This document shows positions 1 to 11,569 of a DNA stretch of 30,043 nt, piece by piece; within the stretch, counting starts at the first letter, position 1; every line of letters starts with the position of its first letter. Below the pieces are notes generated by a model. That model was not told the origin of the DNA and made no database searches. It worked only from the letters and a program-made list of their open reading frames with translations. Origin of the DNA: Paulinella micropora (lineage: Eukaryota > Cercozoa > Imbricatea > Euglyphida); contig BJOX01000145.1 in assembly GCA_009731375.1 (NCBI GenBank), forward strand, positions 649,899 to 679,941, in the 5' to 3' direction. A program made the translations under genes and the position numbers.

Positions 1-230
1 CTGGAAGTGTTGGAACTGCCCTTGCGGGGGTGTGCCACCAGTATTTTCATTGAGCATACCGGTCCGTTGGACCAGTATTTTTCATTGAACATACTGGTCC
101 GTCTGGAAGTGTTGGAACTGCCCTTGCGGGGGTGTCATTAGAGCTTATCGTCAATTCTTCGTACTCCCCTCACGGGTGAGACGATGGAGGCGCATGTGCA
201 GAAATGCATCAGCCATTGACAGAGAAGCAC

Positions 231-281
<51 letters not shown>

Positions 282-340
282 TGCTATTATTATTATTATC
301 ATTATTATCATTATTATTTTTATTTTTATTATCATTATTA

Positions 341-404
<64 letters not shown>
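1..404 (+). repeat. SINE copy 1 (3' part) with (ATT)n tail
   Basis: This is the body and tail of a tRNA-derived SINE whose 5' head lies left of the window. The body (1 to about 228) matches the copy at 1739-1931 almost base for base. It includes a tandemly doubled unit of about 33 bp around the CATACCGGTCCG core and the segment with TACTCCCCTCACGGGTGAGA. It ends in CAGAGAAGCACT and then an (ATT)n tract to about 404, with some ATC/ACT/TTT variants. The open frames across the tract (poly-Leu, poly-Tyr, poly-Ile) are microsatellite artefacts. Confidence 0.75.
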
Positions 405-405
<1 letters not shown>

Positions 406-460
406 TTGGACACCGTGATAGCCCAGTGGTCAAGTTCTACCATCTGGGCCCTGTCGCCAG
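405..460 (+). repeat. SINE copy 2, tRNA-like head, cut by gap
   Basis: GGACACCGTGATAGCCCAGT begins a tRNA-like head directly after the previous (ATT)n tail. TAGCCCAGTGG resembles a Pol III A box. The copy is interrupted at 461 by 860 N. The (ATT)n tract resuming at 1321 is probably its tail or that of a further copy in the gap. Confidence 0.65.
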
Positions 461-1320
461 NNNNNNNNNNNNNNNNNNNNNNNNNNNNNNNNNNNNNNNN
501 NNNNNNNNNNNNNNNNNNNNNNNNNNNNNNNNNNNNNNNNNNNNNNNNNNNNNNNNNNNNNNNNNNNNNNNNNNNNNNNNNNNNNNNNNNNNNNNNNNNN
601 NNNNNNNNNNNNNNNNNNNNNNNNNNNNNNNNNNNNNNNNNNNNNNNNNNNNNNNNNNNNNNNNNNNNNNNNNNNNNNNNNNNNNNNNNNNNNNNNNNNN
701 NNNNNNNNNNNNNNNNNNNNNNNNNNNNNNNNNNNNNNNNNNNNNNNNNNNNNNNNNNNNNNNNNNNNNNNNNNNNNNNNNNNNNNNNNNNNNNNNNNNN
801 NNNNNNNNNNNNNNNNNNNNNNNNNNNNNNNNNNNNNNNNNNNNNNNNNNNNNNNNNNNNNNNNNNNNNNNNNNNNNNNNNNNNNNNNNNNNNNNNNNNN
901 NNNNNNNNNNNNNNNNNNNNNNNNNNNNNNNNNNNNNNNNNNNNNNNNNNNNNNNNNNNNNNNNNNNNNNNNNNNNNNNNNNNNNNNNNNNNNNNNNNNN
1001 NNNNNNNNNNNNNNNNNNNNNNNNNNNNNNNNNNNNNNNNNNNNNNNNNNNNNNNNNNNNNNNNNNNNNNNNNNNNNNNNNNNNNNNNNNNNNNNNNNNN
1101 NNNNNNNNNNNNNNNNNNNNNNNNNNNNNNNNNNNNNNNNNNNNNNNNNNNNNNNNNNNNNNNNNNNNNNNNNNNNNNNNNNNNNNNNNNNNNNNNNNNN
1201 NNNNNNNNNNNNNNNNNNNNNNNNNNNNNNNNNNNNNNNNNNNNNNNNNNNNNNNNNNNNNNNNNNNNNNNNNNNNNNNNNNNNNNNNNNNNNNNNNNNN
1301 NNNNNNNNNNNNNNNNNNNN
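461..1320. other. Assembly gap (860 N)
   Basis: Run of N inside the SINE/(ATT)n array. Its real size and copy number are unknown. Confidence 0.99.
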
Positions 1321-1665
<345 letters not shown>

Positions 1666-1931
1666 GGACACCGTGATAGCCCAGTGGTCAAGTTCTACCA
1701 TCTGGGCCCTGTCGCCAGTTCGATTCCCGTCGGTGCCACCAGTATTTTCATTGAACATACCGGTCCGTCTGGACCAGTATTTTCATTGAACATACCGGTC
1801 CGTCTGGAAGTGTTGGAACTGCCCTTGCGGGGGTGTCATTAGAGCCTATCGTCAATTCTTCGTACTCCCCTCACGGGTGAGACGATGGAGGCGCATGTGC
1901 AGAAATGCATCAGCCATTGACAGAGAAGCAC

Positions 1932-2001
<70 letters not shown>
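1666..2001 (+). repeat. SINE copy 3, complete, tRNA-derived, (ATT)n tail
   Basis: This is the only copy seen whole. A tRNA-like head (1666-1738) has an A-box-like TAGCCCAGTGG and a B-box-like AGTTCGATTCC. Its 5' GGACACCG and 3' CGGTGCC can pair as an acceptor stem, but the T stem and anticodon stem are poor, so it is a tRNA relic rather than a tRNA gene. Next come a tandemly doubled 33-bp unit, the conserved body and an (ATT)n tail at about 1932-2001. Matching copies sit at 1-460 (+) and 29546-30043 (-). Confidence 0.8.
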
Positions 2002-2003
<2 letters not shown>

Positions 2004-2208
2004 GGACGCAGATGTCCAAAATCAGGGACTGTTGCCGCTTTTGCTGTGAATTCTGCCACCTGTCCCTGCAGTTTCCCACGCGTGTGTCTGTTGCACCCGC
2101 AGGGGCCGGCCCTAGCTTGCCAGGTCTGCCACTGTCCCAATGAGCGCGCCACGTGCCGCTGCGAATACCGCGACACCAGCGCCTCGTAATGCCCTCTCCT
2201 CTCTCCTT

Positions 2209-2209
<1 letters not shown>
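2002..2209. other. Unique spacer, no gene recognised
   Basis: GC-rich single-copy-looking stretch between an (ATT)n tail and a (CTA)n tract. Short open frames run through it on both strands, but none has a recognisable product or convincing splice borders. Confidence 0.5.
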
Positions 2210-2256
<47 letters not shown>

Positions 2257-2374
2257 CACTACTACTACTATTACTACTACTACCACTACCACTACTACTA
2301 GTACTACTACTACTACTACTAATACTACTACGACTGCTGCTTCTGCTACTACTAACTACTACTAACTGCTGCTG

Positions 2375-2431
<57 letters not shown>
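2210..2431. repeat. (CTA)n trinucleotide tract
   Basis: About 220 bp of CTA repeats with CCA, ATT and CTG variants. The poly-Thr and poly-Val frames here are artefacts. Confidence 0.9.
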
Positions 2432-2432
<1 letters not shown>

Positions 2433-2619
2433 CGACAGAGAAGAGGCTTCACGAGAACCTTGTCGAAATGTGTCGCTGTGTTGTTTTGTGTCCGCCTAGC
2501 AAACTCGAGCTTCATCAGAATCCGCATAGATTTGTCTACATAGATATGCACATGCGTATTCATGTGTGTCTACCCGATTTCTGCTGCTAATCTTCAATCG
2601 CTGTCTTTATGTAGATACG

Positions 2620-2895
2620 TGTGTGCTATTTGCTGGACCCCCAACATCCGCCAGCCTGATCCCGAAGCCCAGGTGAACACGTGGTCCCCGATGAAGGCCA
2701 AGAAACAGGCGCAGGTGGACAAGCGGCAGGTATGTATGTATATATTTCTGTCCGTATGTATGTATGTATGTAGGTGGCCAAGAAATGTATCAAGTCGTCG
2801 CCGCCCCAAAACAAGGCGAAGAAGCTGGGCAAGTCGCAATCGCCACCCAAAAGCAAACAGCAGGTCAAGTTCGCCAATGACAACGAGGTATGATG

Positions 2896-2976
<81 letters not shown>

Positions 2977-3546
2977 GTATATATATATATAGGTAGATAA
3001 AATACATGTGCGCACGGAGCAAGGTCCTTTCCTTTCATGTCAGTCATCTTCTAGTATTCAGCTGTGCCATGCTTGGTCTTCTTGCCTCGCGCTCAAACGT
3101 GCCACCAAGGAGAAGCATCATCAACAGCAGCATCAGTAGCAAGCACAACAAGATTGCTGACTGCTTGACTTACCTGCCTGTGTTAGCCCTCCTACGCGCG
3201 CATTACCGAGAACTTCGCCTGGAAGCGTCGCGCCAAGTACAGCGAGAGCGAAGCCAAGGCCGCGCGAGCACGCGTCATCGCTGCAGAGGCTCCTTACCAG
3301 TAAGCCCTGCAACCCTCTTTTTTTCCTTTCTTTGTTTCTTTCTTTCTTTCTCAAGCAGGTTTTCTCGTTCGCTTCAAGCTGCCTTGCACCCCTGTCCCTT
3401 GCATCCCCATCACACAGCTTAGCGCACACGTTGTAATCTGTCACAATGTCAGGCGCTGGTTGGTGTGGGGCGACGAAGGCCAGCAAGCGCAGTGCTAACA
3501 GGCACACCGCGCAGGAAGCTGCCTCGTCCACCGCATTTATTGTTTA
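2620..3546 (+). CDS. Fragmentary host gene, exon-like blocks
   Basis: GC-rich, Lys-rich coding-like blocks alternate with low-complexity introns. Block 1 (about 2625-2729) encodes a peptide ending VDKRQ and runs into a GTATGT donor. Block 2 (about 2773-2887) begins VAKKCIKSSPP after a TAG acceptor, ends FANDNE and is followed by GTATGA and a (GATA)n intron. Block 3 (about 3186-3299) follows TGTGTTAG, contains SYARITENFAWKRRAKYSES and meets GTAAGC. A possible last block starts after the CAG near 3451 and can reach a stop at 3546. I do not recognise the protein; block limits and phases are inferred from splice consensus only. Being Lys/Arg/Ser-rich, it could be a nuclear or nucleic-acid-binding protein, but nothing decides this. 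Confidence 0.4.
2893..2977. repeat. (GATA)n microsatellite
   Basis: About 21 GATA units inside the putative intron after the block ending FANDNE. The poly-(SIYL) frames on the - strand are artefacts. Confidence 0.9.
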
Positions 3547-4127
3547 ATTCTGTACTTTATTCATCCAACCGACCAATCCTACCATCGACCACCCGATCAA
3601 TTGTTTAGTTCTGCATTCCTATAATAGATGTATCCCTAATATATCATTTTCCTGATCTCTGGCGTCAAAGCTATTACTCAACAGATGTCAGCTTCAGTCG
3701 TATAAATCAATTACAACAAGCACTCAAACAGCCTTTCAACCTTCCCTTCCATCCAACTAAACCATCTAAAAGCATGTGGCGGCCGTTGGCGCAGTCTGAG
3801 GAAGGCGTTGCGCCCGACCACACTGCCCTGTTGTTCCTGATTGGGGAAAATATAATAAGTCGAGAGTCGAAACCGACAGAAACTCCACATTTTAAAAGGT
3901 CTTTCAGTATCTCTCTTCACGCATGTCTACATACGTATGTCAAGTATTAGCACCCGCCGGGGCTGATACGTATTTGTAATCGTGATATCAGCGAAGCAGT
4001 GACCACTCGCTTCAAGTTATCGTGAATAGACATACCTGTATGCTTTGTATGCCCTTGTGTCCTGTTACATTCACATCGATGTACTGTCAGTTTCAGACAC
4101 TCTCCCCCCCACCACCGAACTTATTAT
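3547..4127. other. Intergenic, no gene seen
   Basis: Mixed-composition DNA downstream of the putative host exons. I see no coding, RNA or repeat feature that can be supported. Confidence 0.5.

Positions 4128-4186
<59 letters not shown>
4128..4186. repeat. (TA)n dinucleotide tract
   Basis: Nearly pure alternating TA of about 59 bp. The poly-(IY) frames across it are artefacts. Confidence 0.9.
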
Positions 4187-4187
<1 letters not shown>

Positions 4188-4299
4188 CAACACGACTTCC
4201 CATAAAATTGTATTAATAGACTCGATATATGACGATCGGTGAATCTTGGCCTCCGCTTTATTAAAGTTAGACTCTATCGCCTCATTATTATTTAGGGGA

Positions 4300-5340
4300 G
4301 GGCACAAGGAACCATGTTGGCAAAGCAACTAAGACATTGGTGGGCAGGAGCGCAAATTGCCTTTGAGGCAAGGCCGAGTGCAGCAGGAGCTGTGGGTCAG
4401 GGCCACAAATGGGTGTGGTCGGAATGCCATTGGCCAGGGTGTTCAAAGTGGTGTGACACCAAAAAGGGTCACATACCTGGCAGTGCCGGTAAGGGCTCAG
4501 GGAGCCTAAGAATTTTGCATTATCTTTACTTTCGCTTTGGCGGTGGGCTCCAGTGGTGGAGCATGTGTATTTCTGGAGCAGCAGGGGATCAGGGATCTAC
4601 GTGGTAAGCGGCAAGGTGGGAGTGGTTGAGCAGAAGGCTCAAATGGAGCTGCACTTCAGTGGGTCTGTCTTCAGGACAGACCCCAAACATGCCAGTTACC
4701 TCTCTTCTTTGTAAGCGGACTTTAGGCCGTGGGGGTGGGGGACAAGGGCTAGATCAGGAGTGCAGCGAGCGCATGGACATGTTTGTTGTCTGTGTCTGAG
4801 GCGCCTATTGTTGACTGGCGCTTGAATGGTGAACTCGTAGCGGAGGTGTCTTCTTGCGGGGTCTGGGCGGCGATGTGGAGCCGCGGCAGGAACTGCAGGG
4901 AGCGGGTTGTGACAATAACGCTACTTAGGTCAGATCTCTTGGCGTATGGTCGTTGTTTGACATGGTTCCCGGTGCGGACCCGGACTTTGGACTTTGCTTC
5001 CGGTTGGAGCGTTTCTGCAATGGTGCAGTGGGTGGTTTGCCAGTCTTTTGCAGTCGTTTTGGTTGTGGAGGCCATAGTCGTCTGGCGATGTGGAACCTTT
5101 TTCTGCTTGATGATGGTCGGAGCGCGACGGACGTCTTTCTTCTTCCTCCATCAAGGGGGGTGGTTGCTTATATTTCAAATTCGATTGTCAGCAGAGGGTG
5201 AGGGCAGCATGATGAGCCCATGGCTTTTGGTGCACGTGGTGTTGCTGGTCGGCCGGATGTTTTGGATCAGTTGGCAGCGGGCCGAGGCAAGGCGTATGTT
5301 TGTAGGCAGTGGTGGCCGATGTAATTATTTTAACACTTAA
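4300..5340. other. GC-richer block, no recognised gene
   Basis: Composition shifts to G/T-rich on the + strand. Several frames stay open, including 185 codons on + at 4783-5340 and about 108 on - at 4749-5075. Their translations are Trp/Cys/Val-rich or low in family-like motifs, and the frames shadow one another. This may be a degraded retroelement or a host exon cluster; I cannot support a product. Confidence 0.3.
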
Positions 5341-6473
5341 CTTAATGGGCGGGCAGGTTTTCAAACTCTCTCGAGATGCTGTGAACCCTTTCTTTGACCT
5401 TTTCTTGTGCTGGTCTGCTTCTTTTGGACTCTCCTCTGTGTCCAACACTTGAATTCTCTGAACTCGTGACCTTCCTTTTTTTTTTTTTTTCGCTACGTTG
5501 AGGTGCCCTTTGTGAGCCTACGGTTTGGACTGATACAACCCCAAGTGATAAACACACAAAGAACTCTTATTAAAAGTCTCTAAGGCTGCATAATAAAGTC
5601 CTGACTCCAGAGAGCAGGTGAAATACCAGTAAATAGCTGAGACTCTGAGGTCACTTCGTTTGTTCATTAATACGTAGATTTCTACTTGTTTGCATACTTG
5701 GGTTGCAAACTACGAACACGATGAACGTAGATTGTGAGTTGGTGAGGTGCGTCACTTGAAGATGATAGAGTAGTACTTGAACTTGAAGGAGTGCTTCAAG
5801 TCCAAACGTCCTGTATTATATTAATAGCTGGAGTCAAGTATCCAAAATTTGCATTTGGAAAAAGTTCACCGGGCCACCGTGAGACAGTCATGGATGTACA
5901 ATTAATGACATTCAAGTGGAGACAAGAATTCTTGTACTTGAAGTTTTGCCGGTTCGATGTCAAAAGAATATATTTATTGATGCCTATCCTTTTACTCAAC
6001 CAAATTCAACAACTTCGCCAGTAACCCAATCTTCTTCACTAATATAAATAAAGATCAAAGATGGTGGGAAAATATGGGAGACTAGCGAAGCCCAAAAACA
6101 ACCAAGGCAAACACCAGCCAGTTTTCGTTGTCCGGTCTAACGATAATATATTCTGATCTAAAAAGGTAACGGACCTTTTTAGTAACATTGTTTAAGTGCA
6201 TGGGGATGCCATACTTACGCCATATGGCAACAAAAATTACCATATGGCAACCGCGTTTCAGTAGCCAGTTTTCAAAAAATTCTATCGCTTGAACCGGAGC
6301 TGTTTTTATTGAATAAAGTCAAAAACCTTGAAGCAAAAGTGTGCGGGAAGCGAGTGTGAAAATTTCAGGAAAAATCTTTGAGTTGAAGTTTTTTTTTTTT
6401 TTTAATAGACTGGTGCCCTCATACTGCACTTTTTCCACGTGAACGTGCCACAAAATGATTTTTTAGCAGAAAC
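5341..6473. other. Intergenic, upstream of piggyBac-like gene
   Basis: No gene recognised. A short direct repeat (CCATATGGCAAC) occurs twice at about 6220-6252. A T-run at about 6391-6403 precedes the transposase start. There is no convincing piggyBac terminal repeat or TTAA target duplication. Confidence 0.4.
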
Positions 6474-8150
6474 ATGGAGGTGGGTGACCCCCTATCCGTG
6501 GCTGTAGAGAAGCTGGGAAAGGCTTGGGCACGCCAAAAATTTGGCGATCCTCTCTACAAGGACATTAGTGCTTTGTGTGTTTTGAAGGAAAAAGAAACCA
6601 AGCACAAAAAAGCACTTGTTACCTCCACTTTGACAAGCAGGACTATTTCTTCTTTTCCAAGCTTTTGCGACCCCAGCCCGACCATGCCGGGTCAGACCTG
6701 CATTTCGTCAATGCTGCGGGAGAAGAGATCAAAGATGAGGTTTCAGATGAGGAGGAGGAGGAACCCCCAAACCCTCAACCCGAAGTGAAAGATGCTGTTC
6801 CCCAGGAAGACGAAGACAGTGCTGAGGAAGAGGGAGGTGAAGAAGAAAACCTTCCCTCGTACAATCCGTGTCCATATTCACAAGAAGAAGTAGATGGGGA
6901 GACGGCCAAACTATTGGCTAATGATATGAAGTGGAACGTGTGTCCACATGTGGTGGATTGGGGAGCTAATCGCCCTGTAAATAAGGCCAAGACCACCTTG
7001 GCCACACGATGCGGGACCCTGCATGTAAGCTCTTTCACCCTTCTCCCCTCTGCGCTCTCACTTCAAAAAAAATAAATCCAGTCAACCTCACATTCACCAT
7101 GACTTTTTGAATGGTTTTCTTTTTGTTCTTTTTTTTTGAATTTGTTGTCGTTTCAGGGAATTATAGTTACAAAGTCACACTTCTTGTCTGCTTTTGCTAA
7201 CTTGTTTTCTCTCTTTTTCGTATGTCCCATTACAATACAATTTCAGTTTTTTTTGCACCCCCCTGTCAATTCTTTTTTTCCTCTTTCGTTCATAGGCACT
7301 TTCTTCACTTCTTGCCGCATGAAGCAGTTCATACCATCGTTCGCCTTACTAACGAGGAGCTGGAGAAGGAGCGAGAACCCCGTCTGCGGCAGGCCCTCAC
7401 CTTTCAGGAGTTTTTAGTCTTCATTGGGCTCCTTATCAAAATCTCTCTGGCGGACCGAGGTCGTAGGCGTGCACACTGGGCCCCCACATCAGGACACGGT
7501 GCAGACGGGCTTCCGGGGGATGGATTTGGTAACATAATGGGGTGCAATCGGTTCGATGCTATCTTGAAAAATTTGAGGCTAGGCCCCCCTGCAAATGAAG
7601 AGGACCCTTTTTTCCCAGTTCGTTCATTCATGCAGGCCGTGGATGCCACAGCACGTAAAGCCATAGTCCCGGGCAACATTCTCGTGGTAGATGAGAGTAT
7701 GGGTCAATTTACGGGGGTGGGTATGCCAGGCCAAATGGTTATCCCCCGCAAGCCTATTCCTGTTGGCAGAGAATATCATACCGTGTGTGATGTTGAAACA
7801 GGCATATGCATAGGTATGGAATGTGTGGAGGGTAGGGATAGGGATAGGTTAAAAGAATTAATAGATGAGTTTGGGGTCACTACTGCTACTACTTTGCGCC
7901 TAACAAAACCATGGTGGGGGAGTGATCGAATTGTTGTTGGTGATTCGTGGTTTGCTTCTGTTAAGACAGCTACCGAAGTGAAGAAGAGGGGGTTAGATTT
8001 TGTAGGCCAGGTGAAGACTGCGCATTCAGGGTTTCCCAAAATGCTTTTGTGGAGTCAGAGGGGTCCTAAGAAAGGCGATTTAGCTTCAGCCACATGCATG
8101 CATGAGGGGGTGGAGCTGCTTGATTCCCTGTCCTCTATGAAACACTGTTT
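6474..8150 (+). pseudogene. piggyBac-like transposase, N-terminal and catalytic part
   Basis: DDE transposase of the piggyBac (DDE_Tnp_1_7) family, which cuts and pastes DNA at TTAA sites. Exon 1 (6474-7024) starts MEVGDPLSVAVEKL, has an acidic linker (DEEEEEPPN), and ends at a GTAAGC donor. Exon 2 (about 7296-8150) follows a T-rich TTCATAG acceptor and holds HFLHFLPHE, then ILVVDESMGQF with the first catalytic Asp (codon 7690) and VVGDSWFAS with the second (codon 7941). It ends near a GTATGT donor. Exon 1 changes frame at an A6 run (6606-6611): the start codon is in one frame and the family-like CYLHFDKQDYFFF stretch in another. Exon phases do not fit directly, so a small exon may be missed near 7158. 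The segment carrying the third Asp was not found. Probably an inactive copy. Confidence 0.75.
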
Positions 8151-8782
8151 GTATGTTTGTTTTTGTTTGAGAAAAATAGTCTTTGAGACTTTCTCCGATT
8201 TCTTGTTCTCCTTACTCAGATTACTTTCTCCTCCTTCTTTTCTATATTGTATCTAGTATGAGGCACTTGGACCTACACACAGATAGTAATAGAGAAGCTA
8301 GAAAAGCTCTCCTTGAGAAGTCGACAGTCGGTCGGATAGGTTCTCAGACCTACCTTTAGAAAACGATCAGAGATTTGCAAAAATACTCTGACGTATGTGT
8401 GAGATAATGCAGATAAATGCACAAACTAGAAGGGTAGAGTGTTGTGCTCCTGTCCCTATGCTTGTTTGTGTTTTGTGTGTGTTCCTTCACTCTTCTGTCC
8501 ACCTCCTTCTTCTTGGTCTCTGTGTGAGAACAGCAAGAACGACAGAGAGTTTGTATCTGATGTCTCCTTGTGAGCACACAGATACTGATTGGGCTAGAGG
8601 GTACGAGACACCTGCTTGAGACCAATCAAATTATTTGTTTTGTGAAAGAGTTATGAGGGAGCTGTGTTGGAGTATTTGTTTTCGTCTGACGTCCCCGTGT
8701 GAGACAGGTCAGTGAAAATTCACTCTGTTGCCTGTGTGGCAAAGCAGAAAGAAATCACCCTAGTGATGTGGACTCCAAATGC
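8151..8782. other. Non-coding, between piggyBac exons
   Basis: T/G-rich intron-like DNA. No exon with the expected third catalytic Asp region of piggyBac could be found here. Confidence 0.4.
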
Positions 8783-9021
8783 AATGCCCCCAACGATAGC
8801 TCGTAAAAAGTCGGTAATACAACCAAACACAGTCCTCAAAAGGTGAGAATGATGGCTCGTTATATTAGCTCAGTGAAGCCAAAAAAGGAAAACGGCAACA
8901 GACCAAGAATAAAATGACATCAGGTCCAAATCAGGACAAATAATACTGAAAAACAAGCTGGTGCACCTGTCACCAGGAAAATGTATTTTTTACCGGCTAT
9001 CCGGGGGGTGATGCCTACAGT
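8783..9021 (+). repeat. Long inverted repeat, left arm
   Basis: This 239-bp segment, starting AATGCCCCCAACGATAGCTC and ending GGTGATGCCTACAGT, is the reverse complement of 11570-11805. By eye there are 8 substitutions and 3 single-base indels, about 95% identity. Similarity stops sharply on both sides. Its inner end sits directly before the piggyBac Cys-rich segment, at a CAG that could be a splice acceptor. Confidence 0.9.
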
Positions 9022-9317
9022 GGCAAGCACCACGGCACCCGCATTTAGGGGTAGTACGGAGAGGCCCGTGCGACGAGGCGTAGATGTCGTGTGTGTTTGT
9101 ATGACTGTCCAGAAAAAAAATGAATTACACAGAGTGTTTCTGCGCGACTTGCGGCCCTGACTTGCCACTGTGCAACTTTGCAGCTCGTGGGTGCCACGCC
9201 TGGCACAGACAGTACGGAACGCCCTCCAAAAACAAGCATAAACCTAATAAACGTACCGGGCCCAATGACGCTCTTAAACTCTGTGTTGCCGGTGAGCATC
9301 ACATAAAAAATGATTAA
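9022..9317 (+). pseudogene. piggyBac transposase C-terminal Cys-rich domain
   Basis: The peptide FCATCGPDLPLCNFAARGCH, followed by AWHRQYG, has the CxxC-x5-LC-C-H spacing of the zinc-binding C-terminal domain of piggyBac transposases, which binds the element ends. Just upstream a different frame gives RGVDVVCVCMTVQKK, which would supply the preceding cysteines. The two frames meet at an A8 run (9113-9120), so this part is also frameshifted. It lies about 0.9 kb beyond the catalytic exon, same strand, and the intervening DNA has no matching exon. The open frame ends at 9317, just before a G21 tract and a gap. This is either the last exon of the gene at 6474 or part of a second broken copy. Confidence 0.6.
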
Positions 9318-9322
9318 GTCTC

Positions 9323-9354
9323 GGGGGGGGGGGGGGGGGGGGGCNNNNNNNNNN
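9323..9354. other. Poly-G tract and short gap
   Basis: 21 consecutive G, one C, then 10 N (9345-9354). This is a likely scaffold join, so the order or orientation across it may be wrong. Confidence 0.95.
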
Positions 9355-10300
9355 AATACTTGTATTAAATTTTTGTTGATTTTAATACCTGAAATGAAAG
9401 ATTTACTAATATTATTAATTTTAATAAAAAAATTTGAAAATATTATTTTTTATGGAACTTCGGAAAGTGACTTATAATGGATGCCGGGCGGCATCCAGTA
9501 GCAGGCACATAGACAATAGATTAGAAACGAAAGAGACGTCTAATCTACTGTCTGCAGCAAGTTTCTTCATGAATACGTAGATTAAGTCAGTGCGAAAAGT
9601 CACAACAACCCTAGCCTTCGTATGCCAACGCTGTACAGTTTACGTAATATTAATAACTTTGTGATTCACGCAATCACTATTTTATATAATAGAAACTTGC
9701 AGGGATGAGTGTAATAAACACCTGAATTTTAAAATAATTTAATAATACTACAGAGTCTCAGGTAGAAAACATCTGATTTTCAAAATAATATTAATAATAA
9801 ATTATCTAAATTTTAACTTTGTAATAATAAAAAATTAAATTTCAAAATAATTTAATATTGATACTATACCTAAATATTATACTAAGATTCTCAGAGAGAA
9901 AGATAAAAAAAGAAGAAAATGTATGAGGTATGCAGAGTTATGACGATATTAACGATATTATATATAATATTAGAGCAAGAGAGACACCAAACAACTAAGA
10001 CAGAGAGAGAGAGAGAGAGAGAGAGAGGTAAAAAGAAGAAACTGTATGGGGTATGAGGAGTATGAGATATGAGTATGGGGGTATGAGGGTATGGCGGTAT
10101 GACGATAATAGATACATAAATCTAAGATGAAATAGACAGAAAGAGACACTAAATAACTAAGACAAAGAGAGAGAAAGAGATATTAAAAAGAAAGTGTATG
10201 GGGTATGAGGGGTATGAGGGTATGGAGGGTATGACGAAAATATGTACAATATATTGGGGGTATGACGGGTCTGGCGATAATAGATGAGAAAGATTGCACG
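9355..10300. other. AT-rich non-coding DNA with GGTATGAGG-type repeats
   Basis: 9355-9890 is very AT-rich with no gene. 10001-10026 is a (GA)n run. From about 10040 to 10275 degenerate units related to GGGTATGAGG recur (for example GTATGGGGTATGAGGAGTATG). The same unit appears inverted at 29070-29160 beside the truncated viral PolB. Confidence 0.6.
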
Positions 10301-10301
10301 A

Positions 10302-10351
<50 letters not shown>

Positions 10352-10413
10352 CTTTGATCATGCATATTACTAGTCTTGAGAGAGAGAGAGAGAGAGAAAG
10401 AAGAGAGAGAGAA

Positions 10414-10457
<44 letters not shown>

Positions 10458-10572
10458 AGAGAGAGAGAGAGAGTATGAGAGGGTATGACAGGGTATAAGG
10501 GGCGCTTGAGAGAGAGAGAGAGAGAGAGAGCAGAGAGAGAGAGCAGAGAGAGAGAGAGAGGGAGGGAGAGAA

Positions 10573-10640
<68 letters not shown>
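10301..10640. repeat. (ATCT)n and (GA)n microsatellites
   Basis: (ATCT)n at about 10301-10350 is followed by long GA-rich runs from 10378 to 10638. Long Ser/Leu or Arg/Glu frames here are artefacts. Confidence 0.9.
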
Positions 10641-10641
<1 letters not shown>

Positions 10642-11569
10642 AAATAAGATCTGGGACATTCTCGAACAGACAAAGTTCGATCTGACTTTTGTTGGTGGTC
10701 CTCCACCAGGCAAAGAAATCCGCGCCAGACGACGAAGGCAGTGACAAAGAAACTATTTTTCTTTATGCGTCTCAAATAAACTGATTGATTGCCCACGGCG
10801 TATCATGATTTGATCATGCATCATCAGTTATCAATATGAATATTAAAAAGACTCAGTGATATAACTTGGCATTCGATCGCAACATACGAGTGCGAAAGGT
10901 CGATCGACGATGATACTACACCGTATACGGGGATCGCTAGTGTATTGAGCGATGGTGTTCCCGGGTATGACCCTTTCCAAGTCCTGGGATGATGTTCTCG
11001 AAAATGAAATGTTCTCTGAAACTTTCATTAAATTATTTTTTACGATAGATTATATACTGTCGTACCTGAGCACGGTCAATCTCTACTTGTGTCGGTATAT
11101 CGCAGGGTCGGGTACATACACCTCGACTTCGGATATAGCTATTAGGACTGGCCCCCTAATACTATATCATAGGATATCCGCCTTATACAAGGGTATGTCA
11201 TTAAAAAAGACAATGTACTTACGATCTCCCTGTGAATAATAATAATAATAATGATAATGATAAGAAGAAGAAGGAGATCAAAGGGGGAATCGTACTACAG
11301 CACCACGTTGCTTGTATTTTTTTATTAATTGTACGTTTGTTCTTGACATACTGCCGAAAAAAAATTTGAGGGGAAGGAGTTCAAAATTTACAAGAAAGGC
11401 TAGAGAATCCGCTTTGACGTGCCGTATGAGGATATATTTATCGTCTTTTAGCGTCTATCCGTGGGTCGATGCGCTGTGTGGCATGACTCCATAGCGCATA
11501 CTATTTGCAGAAAGAAATAAGAAGGTGTATGACGAAAATGCTATTTCCGTCATAAAATCGGGAGGGGGT
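10641..11569. other. Non-coding, no gene recognised
   Basis: Short open frames (for example 95 codons on + at 10952-11239) have no recognisable motifs. A small (AAT)n/(GAA)n patch lies at 11236-11275. Confidence 0.4.

Noticed and set aside
1666-1738. Functional tRNA gene
   Set aside because: Acceptor stem and A/B boxes are recognisable, but the T and anticodon stems do not pair properly, and the unit recurs as the head of a dispersed repeat.
2594-3047. Three overlapping - strand frames with SIYL repeats
   Set aside because: Artefacts of the (GATA)n tract.
4783-5340. 185-codon + strand ORF
   Set aside because: No family motifs; several other frames are equally open across the same GC-rich stretch.
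10294-10796. Ser/Leu- and Arg/Glu-rich ORFs
   Set aside because: Translations of (GA)n and (ATCT)n microsatellites.
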